Source: Thalassotalea psychrophila (lineage in GTDB: Bacteria > Pseudomonadota > Gammaproteobacteria > Enterobacterales > Alteromonadaceae). Taken from it: a DNA stretch of 64,000 nt. The DNA is taken from contig NZ_CP134145.1 in NCBI RefSeq assembly GCF_031583595.1, positions 3,906,001 to 3,970,000 on the forward strand. The letters are read 5' to 3'. The stretch's first letter is position 1, and the number at the start of each line of letters is the position of its first letter. Positions 27,245-37,715 of the stretch are shown in pieces. Both the position numbers and the translations under genes were made by a program. The notes below the pieces were generated by a model that ran no database searches, had not been told where the DNA came from, and was given only the letters and a program-made list of their open reading frames with translations.

Positions 27245-30200
27245 TTACTGAAAGTAGAACGGTTCACGTTTATTATCGTAGTTACCAATCTCATTCATTG
27301 AGTCGGCATCATAAATACGACCATTAATCATTACATGGCTGACTTTATCACTTACACGAATGTCTTTTGCCACATCACCATCTACAACTATGATATCGGC
27401 AAGCTTACCGGCTTTTAATGAACCAATGCTTGCGTCTAACCCTAAATGTTTGGCTGGGTCGATAGTAGCTGTGCGCAATGCTTGTAAAGGCGTCATGCCT
27501 CCTTGCGCCATCATCCACATTTCCCAATGGGCCGCTAAACCTTCACGTTGGCCATGAGCACCAATGCCAACTAAAACGCCCATATCTTGCATTTCTTTAG
27601 CGACACTTGCCACGCTGAAATGATTATAGTGATGATGAGGTGCTGTAGTTCGGCGCATTGCACGGGGAGCTAAAACATCGGCAGGAACATACTTACTTAA
27701 ACGCGGGTGTTTCCACACTTCGGTTTTATCATACCAGTAATGTTCACCTGAAATTCCACCGTAAGATACAACCAAAGTTGGTACATACGCAGTTTCAGAT
27801 TGCTGCCAGAATTGACGAATATCATCATAGATTTTTGCTGTTGATATTGAATGCTCTAAAGATGTGTGACCATCAGCAACCATAGATAAGTTATGCTGCA
27901 GTAATGACCCACCTTCAGGCACAACCATCATGCCCATTTCACGACCAGCCTGAATAATTTGTTGACGTTGATTACGACGTGGTTGGTTATATGATTTAAC
28001 AGAAAAAGCACCAACTTTCTGTAAACGTTCAAGCTGGAATTTTGCATCGTCTAAGCTATCAACATGTGAGGTATAACCTGCAGCTGATGCACCGTATAAA
28101 ATACTACCGGTAGAAAAGATACGCGGGCCAACAATATCACCAGCTTTTTGTAGCTCACTGGCTGCAAAAATTTCAGTGGTATCGTTAGACGGATCGTGAA
28201 TAGTCGTAACACCTAATGAAAGTGTCGCGTAGTTTTTCCAGTTCTGTTGCGGAATTATTTCACTTGAGCCTTGTGGGCCATGCGCATGGGCATCTACTAA
28301 ACCTGGCATTACCGACTTTCCGGTAACATCAATAATTTCAGCATCACTAGGGATAGTGACTTCACCCTTTTTACCAACCGCTTTAATATGTTTGCCTTCA
28401 ATAAGGACTACACCGTCAGTAATAACTTGCTCACCTTCCATTGTGATAACTGTACCGCCAACTAACGCGACTAAGCCTTTTGGTGCATCGGCTTTTTTAC
28501 TAAAGCCTAATGAAGTAACTGTCGGTTCAAAATCTTCATCAGCCTTATAACCAATATCAAACATGCCGTTTAAACTTGCTTGGTATAAGTCTGGGCCTAA
28601 GCTCCAATAAATTTCATCACTGTTAGCATTAAAGCTAATGCTTTCGCCTGCACGAACAGAAAGTTTACGAACAGGAATGTTCTTTGCTTTTGGACCAATA
28701 TTAATTACATCACCGCGTTCAATTAGCGGTGTAACAAATACTTTAAAACGTTCAGCAAATGCTAAATATTTACCATTAGGAGCAACTTTAAATTCAGTCG
28801 CATATTTACCGGTATAAAGAGTTTTGTCGTTTTGACCATCTAAATCAACACGAGCGAGTTCTGGCATTTCACCATAACGCTGTACATAAATGCGATCGTT
28901 TCTATCAGCAAATTGCGGCGCACTACCATTATCTGTAACTAATGTTGCTTTACCGCCTTTAGCTGGTACTTGATAAATACCAGGGTTTAAGCCCCATTTG
29001 GGATTGGTGATGTAACCACCTTCTACTTTCGAATAAACCACTGTTTTGCCATCAGGCGAAAAAGTAGCTTCTACATATTTACCTGGTTCAGATAATAAAT
29101 TTTTACCTTTACCTGATTTAGCCGAAACTACACGAATGTTACCTTGTTTATTATCATCCCACGTTGAGAAAACAATTTTCTTGCCATCGCGAGAGAAGCT
29201 TGGGTTAAGTTCAAAGTGATCGGTTTGTTTGGTTAAGCGCTTTGGCTTGCCATCAGGTAATGAGCGAGTATAAATATGGCCTAACGCTTCAAATAATACT
29301 TTTTTACCATTAGGAGATATTTCAACGTCACGAAGCATTTTTACATCAAAGTTATCGATATCAATGTTTTGGCTAAAGCGTAATGCTTTTTGCATCTGTT
29401 TTTCAGCAGTAACGTTAAACTCGATAATTTCCGATTCTTTATCTTCAAGGTTTAGCTTGTTAATTTTACCGCCAGCCCAAAAGATGATCTCTTCATTATC
29501 TGGTGTCCAAGCCATTGTTGGGTATACGCCATGAATAGCCCAAGTTTCTTGCATGTCCCTGTCTAACTTGTTGTATACAGGTGTTTGTTCACCGGTTTTT
29601 AGATCATAAATAAATAACGTACTTTGAAAGTCTACCCGTGAGATATAAGCTATTTTTGTACCATCTGGTGATGGTGTTGGACGAATTGCGCCGCCACGAC
29701 CAGAAAGAATTACTTCAATTTCACCCGTTTCACGATCAAGTCGCTTAATTTTATAAATACCCTTTTCACTATCCTTTGAATAGTGAAACGTTTTACCTGG
29801 GGTTGCGTCTTGCGAAAAGTATACGTACTTACCGTCTGGAGAAAATGCTGGTTCACCTAAATCTTTTTGCTCATTTGGGCGTTTGGTAAGCATCATGCCT
29901 TCACCACCGGTTTTGTGGTACATCCACACCTCACCAGCACCTAATGAACGACTACCAGTAAAATGTTTACGAGCAACAATGTAGTCACCATCAGGTGACC
30001 ATGCCGGAGAGTTAATTAAACGGAACGTTTCGTTTGTCACGGCAGTTTGGTTTGAACCATCAACTTCCATTACCCAAATATTATCACCGCCGCCTTGATC
30101 TGACGTAAAAGCAATGTGTTTGCCATCAGGTGAAAAGGTTGGTTGCATTTGCCAAGCGATATCAGAGGTAAGTACTTTCGCATCACCACCACTTACCGGC

Positions 30201-30466
30201 ATAATATAAATATCACCGAGTAAGTCAAAGACAATATTTTTGCCATCAGGGCTAATATCAACGTTCATCCAAGTACCTTGGTTAACGTTTACTTTTGCAG
30301 TAATAAATTCACCTTGTGGTTCATCCACTACCCACTCAGCTTTTTTCTCTTCTTTGTTTGCAACTTCTACAGTTTCTTCAGCAGAAAAAGCTGATGTAGA
30401 TGCCAGTAAAACACTTAGTGTTGCAGCAATAATTGAAGGTTTTGTTTTCATTTTTAAAAATGACAT
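27245..30466 (-). CDS. Secreted amidohydrolase with N-terminal TolB-like beta-propeller
   Basis: 1073 residues with a signal peptide (SIIAATLSVLLASTSAFSA). The first ~650 residues carry repeated PD40/TolB blades, seen as many SPDGKxIxF motifs (ISPDGKNIVF, FSPDGKHIAF, FSRDGKKIVF). The last ~400 are an amidohydrolase-like TIM barrel: a first metal site VDAHAHG near 726, later LEHSIS and GIGAHGQREG, and a closing KLADIIVVDGD composite domain. A histidine stands where many relatives have an aspartate (GIGAHG versus GTDAG). The substrate is unknown; peptides or cyclic amides are plausible. The start ATG 30466 has AGGG upstream. Single minus-strand gene. Confidence 0.88.
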   Translation of the reverse strand: MSFLKMKTKPSIIAATLSVLLASTSAFSAEETVEVANKEEKKAEWVVDEPQGEFITAKVNVNQGTWMNVDISPDGKNIVFDLLGDIYIMPVSGGDAKVLTSDIAWQMQPTFSPDGKHIAFTSDQGGGDNIWVMEVDGSNQTAVTNETFRLINSPAWSPDGDYIVARKHFTGSRSLGAGEVWMYHKTGGEGMMLTKRPNEQKDLGEPAFSPDGKYVYFSQDATPGKTFHYSKDSEKGIYKIKRLDRETGEIEVILSGRGGAIRPTPSPDGTKIAYISRVDFQSTLFIYDLKTGEQTPVYNKLDRDMQETWAIHGVYPTMAWTPDNEEIIFWAGGKINKLNLEDKESEIIEFNVTAEKQMQKALRFSQNIDIDNFDVKMLRDVEISPNGKKVLFEALGHIYTRSLPDGKPKRLTKQTDHFELNPSFSRDGKKIVFSTWDDNKQGNIRVVSAKSGKGKNLLSEPGKYVEATFSPDGKTVVYSKVEGGYITNPKWGLNPGIYQVPAKGGKATLVTDNGSAPQFADRNDRIYVQRYGEMPELARVDLDGQNDKTLYTGKYATEFKVAPNGKYLAFAERFKVFVTPLIERGDVINIGPKAKNIPVRKLSVRAGESISFNANSDEIYWSLGPDLYQASLNGMFDIGYKADEDFEPTVTSLGFSKKADAPKGLVALVGGTVITMEGEQVITDGVVLIEGKHIKAVGKKGEVTIPSDAEIIDVTGKSVMPGLVDAHAHGPQGSSEIIPQQNWKNYATLSLGVTTIHDPSNDTTEIFAASELQKAGDIVGPRIFSTGSILYGASAAGYTSHVDSLDDAKFQLERLQKVGAFSVKSYNQPRRNQRQQIIQAGREMGMMVVPEGGSLLQHNLSMVADGHTSLEHSISTAKIYDDIRQFWQQSETAYVPTLVVSYGGISGEHYWYDKTEVWKHPRLSKYVPADVLAPRAMRRTTAPHHHYNHFSVASVAKEMQDMGVLVGIGAHGQREGLAAHWEMWMMAQGGMTPLQALRTATIDPAKHLGLDASIGSLKAGKLADIIVVDGDVAKDIRVSDKVSHVMINGRIYDADSMNEIGNYDNKREPFYFQ

Positions 30467-30646
30467 GTATCTGCCCTATTTCGTTCTTATTTAACTAGTT
30501 AACATTAACTAGGATATTTAGTTGCACAAAATAGAACACATTGAAGACAAGGTGTAAAGAAAGGTTACAAAGTGGTGATCATTTTTAAGGTGAATAACTG
30601 AGTTTTAGCGATGAGTTACTGCGTATTGTAAATAAACCCATTTTCC

Positions 30647-32872
30647 TTATTCGGTTGGTTTAATCTCATTTTTAAATAATTTAACTTTAGCCGATAATTT
30701 AGTCTTCGCTATATTGATAATTTCAATAAATTTAGGATCATCTTTTATATCATCTAACAGTACCCAGTTATCGAGTAAATATATGTCGTCGTAAAAATCA
30801 TTTTCAACAAATAGTTCATGTAAGGCTTGAATTGCTCGCTCATTATCACCTATAGAAGCTAACATAGTAGGTAGAATTATTCCTGACATCATTAAATCAA
30901 ACCCTTCGACACTCTCAATATAAGGGCGAATTTTTTTATTTAATATTTCAGCTCTTGGATCCTCTGTTTTTCTCAGTGCGAAAGCTAAATAACTCGCTTC
31001 GTATACTTCATTATTGATCTTACTATTAGGATCTAACAAATGAGGATAATATTTTAAAATTAAATTGATGGCCTGATCATATTTTTTTTCATGAACTAAC
31101 GCGGCAGCCTTTAGCCACTGAACGCTTTCTTTAGTTTCATCTTCCATGAACTCATATATGCGATTTATAAACTCCTTCTCAGTTAATACTCCTTTATGAA
31201 TTTCAAAACTACTTAGCGCATATAACATAAGCCCAACACTACGGGGATGAGTACCATATGATGTTATGTTTTCATAAATCCTTTGTGCTTCATTGATATC
31301 TCCTAACGCTAAATAAAAGTAGAAGTTTGCATCTTCGCTAAAGCTACTTGATTTAATATTTGAACTATTGATAATTTGCCAGGCCTTATCCCAATCCCGC
31401 CCAGTAGTCCAAAAATGATAAACCGCACTCGCCGTAGTTATGGTTTCATTAGGATTAACTTCTAACATTCTGTTTAAATAATTCTCTGCTTCTAACAAGC
31501 GCCCATCGAGCAATTCAATGTAATACAATATAGTGAGTATTCGTGGAGAAAAAGGGTCAAGACTTAATGCTTTAAGTGCATATTTCTTGGAAGCATCGGC
31601 ACTTTTAGACGAATTTTCAATAAACTCCTCCGCATATAGTATTCCAATCCCCATGTAAGCGTCAGCATAATTGGGGCTAATGTTAATCGCTTTTTGATAC
31701 ATCTCCTCAGCTTTTATTAGTTCAGCTTTGTTTGCGTAATAATCGCCAAGTGAGGTATAAATCTCAGCGCTTTGATTGGCCTTATCCATAAAAGGTTGCA
31801 ACAATACCCCTGCATTGAATAAATAATCTTGCATAGTTAATGTAGAATTTATCTCCTGAGCAGAGTAAGTATCCAGTAAACCAGATATGGCCAATTGGTT
31901 GTTCGGGTCTATGGCTAATGACTTTTTAAAAGCCTGCTCAGCATTATCAAGAGCATCTGGAGTTCTTGCTCGCAAATGATAACGCCCAAGTAGATAAGCA
32001 TCTTGTGCTTCAGGATTAAAAGTTCCGTGTTCAGTTAGGATAGATTCTTGCTCATTTAACAAGGTGAGTTTTAACTGTGTTACAACTGCTGCTGAAATTT
32101 CATCCTGAATTTTAAATACATCATCAATTTCATAATTATAGGTTGCAGACCAAAGGTGATAACCATTATCTGCTTGGATAAGCTGAGCAGTAACTCTTAG
32201 CTTTGTACCTGATTTTCTCACGCTGCCTTCAAGTACGTGTTCAACACCTAGTTTGTTGGCGATTTCTTTAATGTCCATATTCTTATTTTTAAAGAAAAAA
32301 GAGGACGTTCTTGCTGCAACTTTAAGTTGCTTTATACGAGCTAATACATTCAATAACTCTTCTGATAAGCCGTCAGAGAAATACTCTTGTTCTGGGTCAT
32401 TACTCATGTTTACAAAAGGGAGAACAGCAATAGAGGTTACTTGTTCAGGAAGAGAGTTATTTGAAGCTTGTTCACTTGAATTTGTTCCAGGGGAATTAAT
32501 TTCAGGCACATTTTGAGCTGCATTGTTTTCAGAAAAATATGCTTCATGAGTTAAAAAGACGACTGCAATAGCCATAGCTGCAATGATACCAAAATCGAGC
32601 TTTCGCCCGGTAATATTGGTAATAGAATCATCCACGACAACTTCTTTGCTGCGTTTTATACCTTCTGGAGTGAGCTCAAATGCCCATGCGAATAAACAGG
32701 CAATAGGAAAGCCAACAACAAGGAAAACAATAATAACCGGGGTTACCCATTCGGGCAGTTTTAGGTGTGGTTCAAGTACAGTCACTATCTGAATAATTAA
32801 CCAGGCAGTAATTAGATATGCTGTAGCAACTTTAAATACGTTACGACGTTTTAGTTCCTTAAAAACGGTCAC
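30647..32872 (-). CDS. Membrane-anchored TolB-like/TPR protein
   Basis: 741 residues starting at GTG 32872 (AAGGGA upstream). The N-terminus (FKELKRRNVFKVATAYLITAW) and three hydrophobic segments at about 17-40, 45-65 and 93-112 form the membrane part. Next comes a FlgO/TolB-N-like domain (SIAVLPFVNMSNDPEQEYFS, then HVLEGSVRKSG), followed by TPR helices about 290-640 (EEMYQKAINISPNYADAYMG). This architecture is frequent in marine Gammaproteobacteria, often with a cyclase or DNA-binding domain in front; here there is neither. Likely a periplasmic or scaffold protein for complex assembly. Partner unknown. Single gene. Confidence 0.85.
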   Translation of the reverse strand: MTVFKELKRRNVFKVATAYLITAWLIIQIVTVLEPHLKLPEWVTPVIIVFLVVGFPIACLFAWAFELTPEGIKRSKEVVVDDSITNITGRKLDFGIIAAMAIAVVFLTHEAYFSENNAAQNVPEINSPGTNSSEQASNNSLPEQVTSIAVLPFVNMSNDPEQEYFSDGLSEELLNVLARIKQLKVAARTSSFFFKNKNMDIKEIANKLGVEHVLEGSVRKSGTKLRVTAQLIQADNGYHLWSATYNYEIDDVFKIQDEISAAVVTQLKLTLLNEQESILTEHGTFNPEAQDAYLLGRYHLRARTPDALDNAEQAFKKSLAIDPNNQLAISGLLDTYSAQEINSTLTMQDYLFNAGVLLQPFMDKANQSAEIYTSLGDYYANKAELIKAEEMYQKAINISPNYADAYMGIGILYAEEFIENSSKSADASKKYALKALSLDPFSPRILTILYYIELLDGRLLEAENYLNRMLEVNPNETITTASAVYHFWTTGRDWDKAWQIINSSNIKSSSFSEDANFYFYLALGDINEAQRIYENITSYGTHPRSVGLMLYALSSFEIHKGVLTEKEFINRIYEFMEDETKESVQWLKAAALVHEKKYDQAINLILKYYPHLLDPNSKINNEVYEASYLAFALRKTEDPRAEILNKKIRPYIESVEGFDLMMSGIILPTMLASIGDNERAIQALHELFVENDFYDDIYLLDNWVLLDDIKDDPKFIEIINIAKTKLSAKVKLFKNEIKPTE

Positions 32873-32980
32873 GTGTATCCCTTTGTTATTTTGGATTTTA
32901 TTTAATAAATAAAGCTTAGACTAATACAACAAAGTTTGGTCAAAAAATCAACAAATAAAATTTAACAAAAGTACAATTAA

Positions 32981-33598
32981 CTAATTCGAATAGCCCCAGC
33001 GCGGCATGATTGTTTGCTCAATGCCGATATGATCAAGCATGCGGCCCACCATAAAATCGATTAAATCATTAATTGATTCAGGATTGTGATAAAAGCCTGG
33101 AGCTGCAGGCATTATGGTAACGCCCATTTGCGAAAGGCTATGCATATTAGCTAAATGAATGGTTGAGAATGGTGTTTCTCTAGGTACCATAATTAGCTGT
33201 CCACGTTCTTTAATGACGACATCTGCGGCGCGTTCAATTAAATTGTCACTCATGCCCTGGCTTATTGAGGCGAGTGTTCCTGTTGAACACGGACAAACTA
33301 TCATTTGTTTTGGTGCGGCTGAGCCTGAAGCTACCGGAGAGAACCATTGCTCTTTGCCAAACACAGTAATTTGCTCAGCTTTGGCTTGGTATTTGTCGAT
33401 TAAAAATTTAGTTGCTGCCTCTGGGTTGGCAGGTAGTTTAACGTTTACTTCAGTATCGAGTACCACGCGAGCTGCACTGGAAACAAGAACATACACTTGA
33501 TAGTTAGCCGCAACTAAGCATTCTAGTAGACGTAATGCGTATAAAGAGCCTGATGCACCGGTGATTGCTAAGGTGATTTTTCCGTTAAAGTCTGCCAA
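32981..33598 (-). CDS. ubiX: Flavin prenyltransferase
   Basis: A 205-residue enzyme that joins dimethylallyl phosphate to FMN, giving the prenylated flavin needed by UbiD decarboxylase in ubiquinone synthesis. The N-terminal [17 protein letters not shown] binds [18 protein letters not shown] is the family's phosphate-binding and catalytic segment. Full length. It follows mpl on the same strand across a 63-nt gap holding a GC-rich hairpin. ubiD is not in the window. Confidence 0.94.
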   Translation of the reverse strand: MADFNGKITLAITGASGSLYALRLLECLVAANYQVYVLVSSAARVVLDTEVNVKLPANPEAATKFLIDKYQAKAEQITVFGKEQWFSPVASGSAAPKQMIVCPCSTGTLASISQGMSDNLIERAADVVIKERGQLIMVPRETPFSTIHLANMHSLSQMGVTIMPAAPGFYHNPESINDLIDFMVGRMLDHIGIEQTIMPRWGYSN

Positions 33599-33625
33599 GT
33601 GTATTCTCGTTTAGTTTGTTAATGG

Positions 33626-33648
33626 ATCCCCGCATACGCGGGGATGAC
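33626..33648. repeat. REP-like hairpin between mpl and ubiX
   Basis: ATCCCCGC-ATAC-GCGGGGAT followed by GACG: a perfect 8-bp stem. The motif GGGATGAC at its 3' side recurs at 47228-47235 and 51305-51312. It lacks a T run, so it is not a classic terminator. Confidence 0.7.
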
Positions 33649-33661
33649 GATGAGAGAGGAT

Positions 33662-35026
33662 TTAGCTTCTAGCTTCTAGTGTTTCTATCAGCTTAGTATG
33701 AAAACTGCCAAAACCACCATTACTCATCACTACAATATGATCGCCTGCTTTTGCTTCTTTAGCAACTAACTCTACCAACTCAGCAATGTCATCTTTACAT
33801 TGGGTAGGGGCTTTACAATCACTTATTAAATCAGCCACTGACCATTTAACATTTTCATCTTGATATAAGTAAACCAAATCAGCATCATTTAGTGATGCTG
33901 CAAGTGTATCTTTATGAACACCCGATTTCATCGTATTTGATCTTGGTTCTAACACCGCAAGTATGCGTTCACTCTCAACTTTAGCCCTAAATCCTGCTAG
34001 GTTTTTACTTATCGCTGTTGGGTGATGGGCAAAGTCATCATAAACGTTAATTCCGTTTACTGTTCCAACTAATTCTTGTCTGCGTTTGGTATTCACAAAC
34101 TCACCTAAGGCCTCAATTGCTACATGGCTCGGCACACCTGCATGCCTTGCAGCAGCAATTGCCATTAATGCATTATCTATATTGAAATCACCAATCAAGT
34201 TCCACTGCACAGTGCCTTGTAATTGCTGATTAAAGTACACTTTAAACTCGCTTCCATCAGCATTAATTTTATCAGCAAGCCAGCCTGAATCATCACTTGA
34301 AAATTCAACCGGAGTCCAACTACCCATAGCTAAGGTTTCTGTTAATGCTTGATCGTTTTTAGGCGCAAGCAGTAAACCGTTACCTGGCACCATTCTCACC
34401 ACATGATGAAATTGACGCTGAATATCTTTAATCGAGTCAAAAATATCGGCATGATCAAATTCAAGGTTATTCATTACTAACGTACGAGGACGATAATGAA
34501 CAAACTTAGAGCGTTTATCAAAAAATGCTGTGTCATATTCATCGGCTTCAATAACGAAAAATGGTGAATTACCAAGTCTTGCCGATGTATCAAAGTTTTG
34601 CGGAACACCGCCAATTAAGTACCCAGGTGTTAAATGTGCGTACTCTAAGATCCAAGCCAGCATTGAACTAGTTGTAGTTTTACCGTGAGTACCAGCAACG
34701 GCCAAAACCCATCGGTCTTTTAATACATTTTCTAATAACCATTGTGGACCGGAGGTGTAAGGAATATTTCTCTCCATTACATACTCAACCATAGGATTAC
34801 CGCGTGACATGGCGTTGCCAACAATCACCATGTCAGGTTCATCTTTTAGGTGCTCGGCTTTATAACCTTGCATTAATTCAATGCCCAACTCTTCTAGTTG
34901 GGTGCTCATTGGTGGATACACATTGGCATCGCAACCTGATACTCGAAAGCCAAGTTGTTTTGCTATGGCCGCTATACCGCCCATAAATGTGCCACAAATC
35001 CCTAAAATATGTACGTGTTTGCTCAT
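33662..35026 (-). CDS. mpl: UDP-MurNAc:L-Ala-gamma-D-Glu-mDAP ligase
   Basis: A 454-residue Mur-ligase family enzyme that recycles murein tripeptide by attaching it to UDP-MurNAc. The N-terminal HVHILGICGTFMGGIAAIAK is Mpl-specific; the ATP loop is GTHGKTTTSSML; NNLEFDHADIF and EPRSNTMKSG are further family motifs. As in E. coli, it is divergent from fbp, though here a metalloprotease gene lies between them. It begins 23 nt after that gene, so the two are likely co-transcribed. With anmK and mepM in this window it makes up part of the wall-recycling set. Confidence 0.95.
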   Translation of the reverse strand: MSKHVHILGICGTFMGGIAAIAKQLGFRVSGCDANVYPPMSTQLEELGIELMQGYKAEHLKDEPDMVIVGNAMSRGNPMVEYVMERNIPYTSGPQWLLENVLKDRWVLAVAGTHGKTTTSSMLAWILEYAHLTPGYLIGGVPQNFDTSARLGNSPFFVIEADEYDTAFFDKRSKFVHYRPRTLVMNNLEFDHADIFDSIKDIQRQFHHVVRMVPGNGLLLAPKNDQALTETLAMGSWTPVEFSSDDSGWLADKINADGSEFKVYFNQQLQGTVQWNLIGDFNIDNALMAIAAARHAGVPSHVAIEALGEFVNTKRRQELVGTVNGINVYDDFAHHPTAISKNLAGFRAKVESERILAVLEPRSNTMKSGVHKDTLAASLNDADLVYLYQDENVKWSVADLISDCKAPTQCKDDIAELVELVAKEAKAGDHIVVMSNGGFGSFHTKLIETLEARS

Positions 35027-35049
35027 TAAAATCTACTTACTGTTATTGT

Positions 35050-37470
35050 TTAGCGCGAAGATGCTCCAATAGGAGATCCTGGAGGCATACTAACCGGCAC
35101 TTCATTGATGATAGTTTTACCTTGTTGCAAACTAAAAGCAATCTGTTGTTGTAACAAATGATATTGCGGATACAAAGAATTGCTCTTGAAATGATATGAG
35201 GTTTTGCCTTTTAACCACGATTGTAAGTCAAGCAGGTTTGCATAGACTTGGCTACGAACCTCGGCAACTAACTTATCGTTATGAAACAAAGCCAACACAC
35301 TATCTAAAACTTGTTGATTAATACGCTGTTGAACAGCACTGCTTAAACCTGATTTACTATCTTGCTTGATGGTAGCAATAATAACTTCAGCAATTAAATT
35401 GTGCACCGATGGAATGCGATTATCTAGCATATGCTGCTGATTTAAACGAGCAAGTCTTTGTGGAGTTAGCATCAAAGACAAGGTATATTTTGCACTTGCT
35501 TGCGCTGCTGTTACCGGGTCAAATGAAAGCGAAGTATTTGAGCGAAAGCTTTCGCGAGACCGATAATAGCCATAAGCTTTCGGTGGTATGAGGCTGATAA
35601 TATCATTAGATAGCGTTAAAAATTCCGGCTCTAGTGTTGCTAACAAAGCATTAATTGCCGCTTGTTGTTTTTCTGCTGATACAACAGATTGAGCAATGTC
35701 ATCTTCACCTTTCACTGCATAAGAATAATTAACACCGGCAATTACTTTGGCTGCAGCTTCAACTTGATAACGATGAAAATTGTAAACAGGTACTAAAGTA
35801 TCTTCAAGTTCAGAAAACGGTGTTCCCTGCTCAATGCTGTTAATACCAAAGTTGCTCAATGCTTTCGCTCTAACAGCCATAACTCTCGTTAACTCAGCGA
35901 CCGGATCTTCACCATTATCCCATAAGTGCCCTGACGCTTCAGCGCCTCCTTTAGGACGAGAATCAGGATCAGACATATATTGCAGCCCTTGCTCTTTAGC
36001 TGTTTTTATTACCTGTGCTAAACCTTGTTGCTCATTATTAAAATCAGCATAGGCGTAATTAATTACATGTTTATCCCATACACCAATATCTGCGGCATAA
36101 GCATTTGATAAATCAATATCCCCTTGCGCATCTAAAGTAATTAACGGGTGTGGATAATCCATTACCGAGGCGCGGTTATTCACACTAGCAGAAAAATTAT
36201 GCGCGATACCCAAAGTATGACCAACTTCATGAGCAGATAATTGACGAATGCGAGCTAAGGCCATTTCTTTTTGCTCTGTAGTATTAACATCGCTACTTTT
36301 AAATGGTGATGTTAAACCTAGAGCAATTAAATAATCTTGGCGTACTCGTAGTGAGCCTAAAGTAACATGACCTTTAAGTATTTCGCCTGTGCGAGGGTCA
36401 ACAACTGATGCACCATATGACCAACCACGCGTAGCACGATGAACCCATTGAATAACGTTATAACGAATGTCCATAGGATCAGCATCTTCTGGTAACATTT
36501 TCACCTGAAAGGCATTTTTATAACCTATCGCTGAAAATGCCTGATCCCACCACAAAGCACCATCAATTAATGCCGAACGAACTGGCTCTGGTACACCAGG
36601 ATCTAAATAGTAAATAATAGGTTCAACAGCTTCACTTAATTCAGCATCAGGATTTTTTTTGGTTAATCGATGTCTAGGTATAACTCGTTGTAACAATGGT
36701 GCATCAATATTGCTCGCGTAATCAGCATATTCTACTGACCACATTCCAGAGTATGTATGAAATTTTCTTGGTTGATATTGCGCATCAGGCAAGCGTATTA
36801 ATGAATGATGAAAATTTACAGTTACAGCATTTGCATCAGGCGTTACAGAACGCAGATGTTTGCCTGCATCTTTACCTTTAAAAGTAACAATTGCTTCTAA
36901 TTCAGTATTATCAACAAATGCTTTAGTGCGTTTTTCATATAAACCACTACGAGTAGCATCAATAGAATAATTGCCTTGCTTGCTAGATTTTAAGGAAGCA
37001 CTAAGATTGTGAATATCGGATAAAAGAAATGGGGTGTAGTCGATAACAACTTTGTTGTTTATGACTTTTTCTACTTTAAAGCCCCAAATAATAGAGGTCG
37101 CAAATGCTTCATCTATAGCTTGACGCTCTAAGGTATTATCACTGTCAGCACGATAATAAGTATTAAGTTGACGTAAAAAAACTTTATTTCCGACTTTTTC
37201 AAACTGTACTAAACGAGTTTGCCCTAACTGTCCACGATCTAAACCAATATCGTTAGATCCAAGCCCATGCGGCATACTACTTTGAAATAAAAATTGTTGG
37301 TTAAAATCTGAAATTTCTAGGTAAACATTACCGGTTGAACCATCTAGATAAAATGGTATAAATCCTGAATGGAACGTTTTGTTTTCTTTAAAATTTTCAC
37401 TGGCTTGTGCAAATTGATTGCCAAATAACAGTGTAAATAAAAACATGAGAGCGATAGAGTATCGTTTCAT
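35050..37470 (-). CDS. Secreted zinc metalloprotease (DUF5117/DUF5118 type)
   Basis: About 806 residues from ATG 37470, preceded by CAGGGGTTAAAT; an upstream ATG at 37527 is in frame but lacks such a site. A signal peptide is visible (YSIALMFLFTLLFGNQFAQA). The zinc motif SAHEVGHTLGIAHN, near residue 412, has the extended HEXGHxxGxxH of metzincins, followed by a downstream Met turn candidate in ASVMDYPHP. The N-terminal FIPFYLDGSTGNVYLEI and HGLGSNDIGLDRG are typical of the DUF5117 proteases of marine bacteria. Likely periplasmic or secreted; substrate unknown. Leads a probable transcript with mpl and perhaps ubiX, divergent from fbp. Confidence 0.85.
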   Translation of the reverse strand: MKRYSIALMFLFTLLFGNQFAQASENFKENKTFHSGFIPFYLDGSTGNVYLEISDFNQQFLFQSSMPHGLGSNDIGLDRGQLGQTRLVQFEKVGNKVFLRQLNTYYRADSDNTLERQAIDEAFATSIIWGFKVEKVINNKVVIDYTPFLLSDIHNLSASLKSSKQGNYSIDATRSGLYEKRTKAFVDNTELEAIVTFKGKDAGKHLRSVTPDANAVTVNFHHSLIRLPDAQYQPRKFHTYSGMWSVEYADYASNIDAPLLQRVIPRHRLTKKNPDAELSEAVEPIIYYLDPGVPEPVRSALIDGALWWDQAFSAIGYKNAFQVKMLPEDADPMDIRYNVIQWVHRATRGWSYGASVVDPRTGEILKGHVTLGSLRVRQDYLIALGLTSPFKSSDVNTTEQKEMALARIRQLSAHEVGHTLGIAHNFSASVNNRASVMDYPHPLITLDAQGDIDLSNAYAADIGVWDKHVINYAYADFNNEQQGLAQVIKTAKEQGLQYMSDPDSRPKGGAEASGHLWDNGEDPVAELTRVMAVRAKALSNFGINSIEQGTPFSELEDTLVPVYNFHRYQVEAAAKVIAGVNYSYAVKGEDDIAQSVVSAEKQQAAINALLATLEPEFLTLSNDIISLIPPKAYGYYRSRESFRSNTSLSFDPVTAAQASAKYTLSLMLTPQRLARLNQQHMLDNRIPSVHNLIAEVIIATIKQDSKSGLSSAVQQRINQQVLDSVLALFHNDKLVAEVRSQVYANLLDLQSWLKGKTSYHFKSNSLYPQYHLLQQQIAFSLQQGKTIINEVPVSMPPGSPIGASSR

Positions 37471-37715
37471 ATTTAACCCCTGAGTAATAAGTGATGTATC
37501 GCAGCTCTGCTTTGCAATTTTTTGCAAATTAAATACTGCAATTATTTTTGACCCAATATACCTTAATTTGCCCTAAAATAATTTAGGTTATAATAAATTA
37601 GTCATTAGAATAGTTAATTTGTACATTTGCTTAGAGTTTTACTACAGTTTTTAGTACAATGTCGCGATAAAATTTAATTAGCTTTCATCCAAACCCACAA
37701 AAATTTAGGTATACC

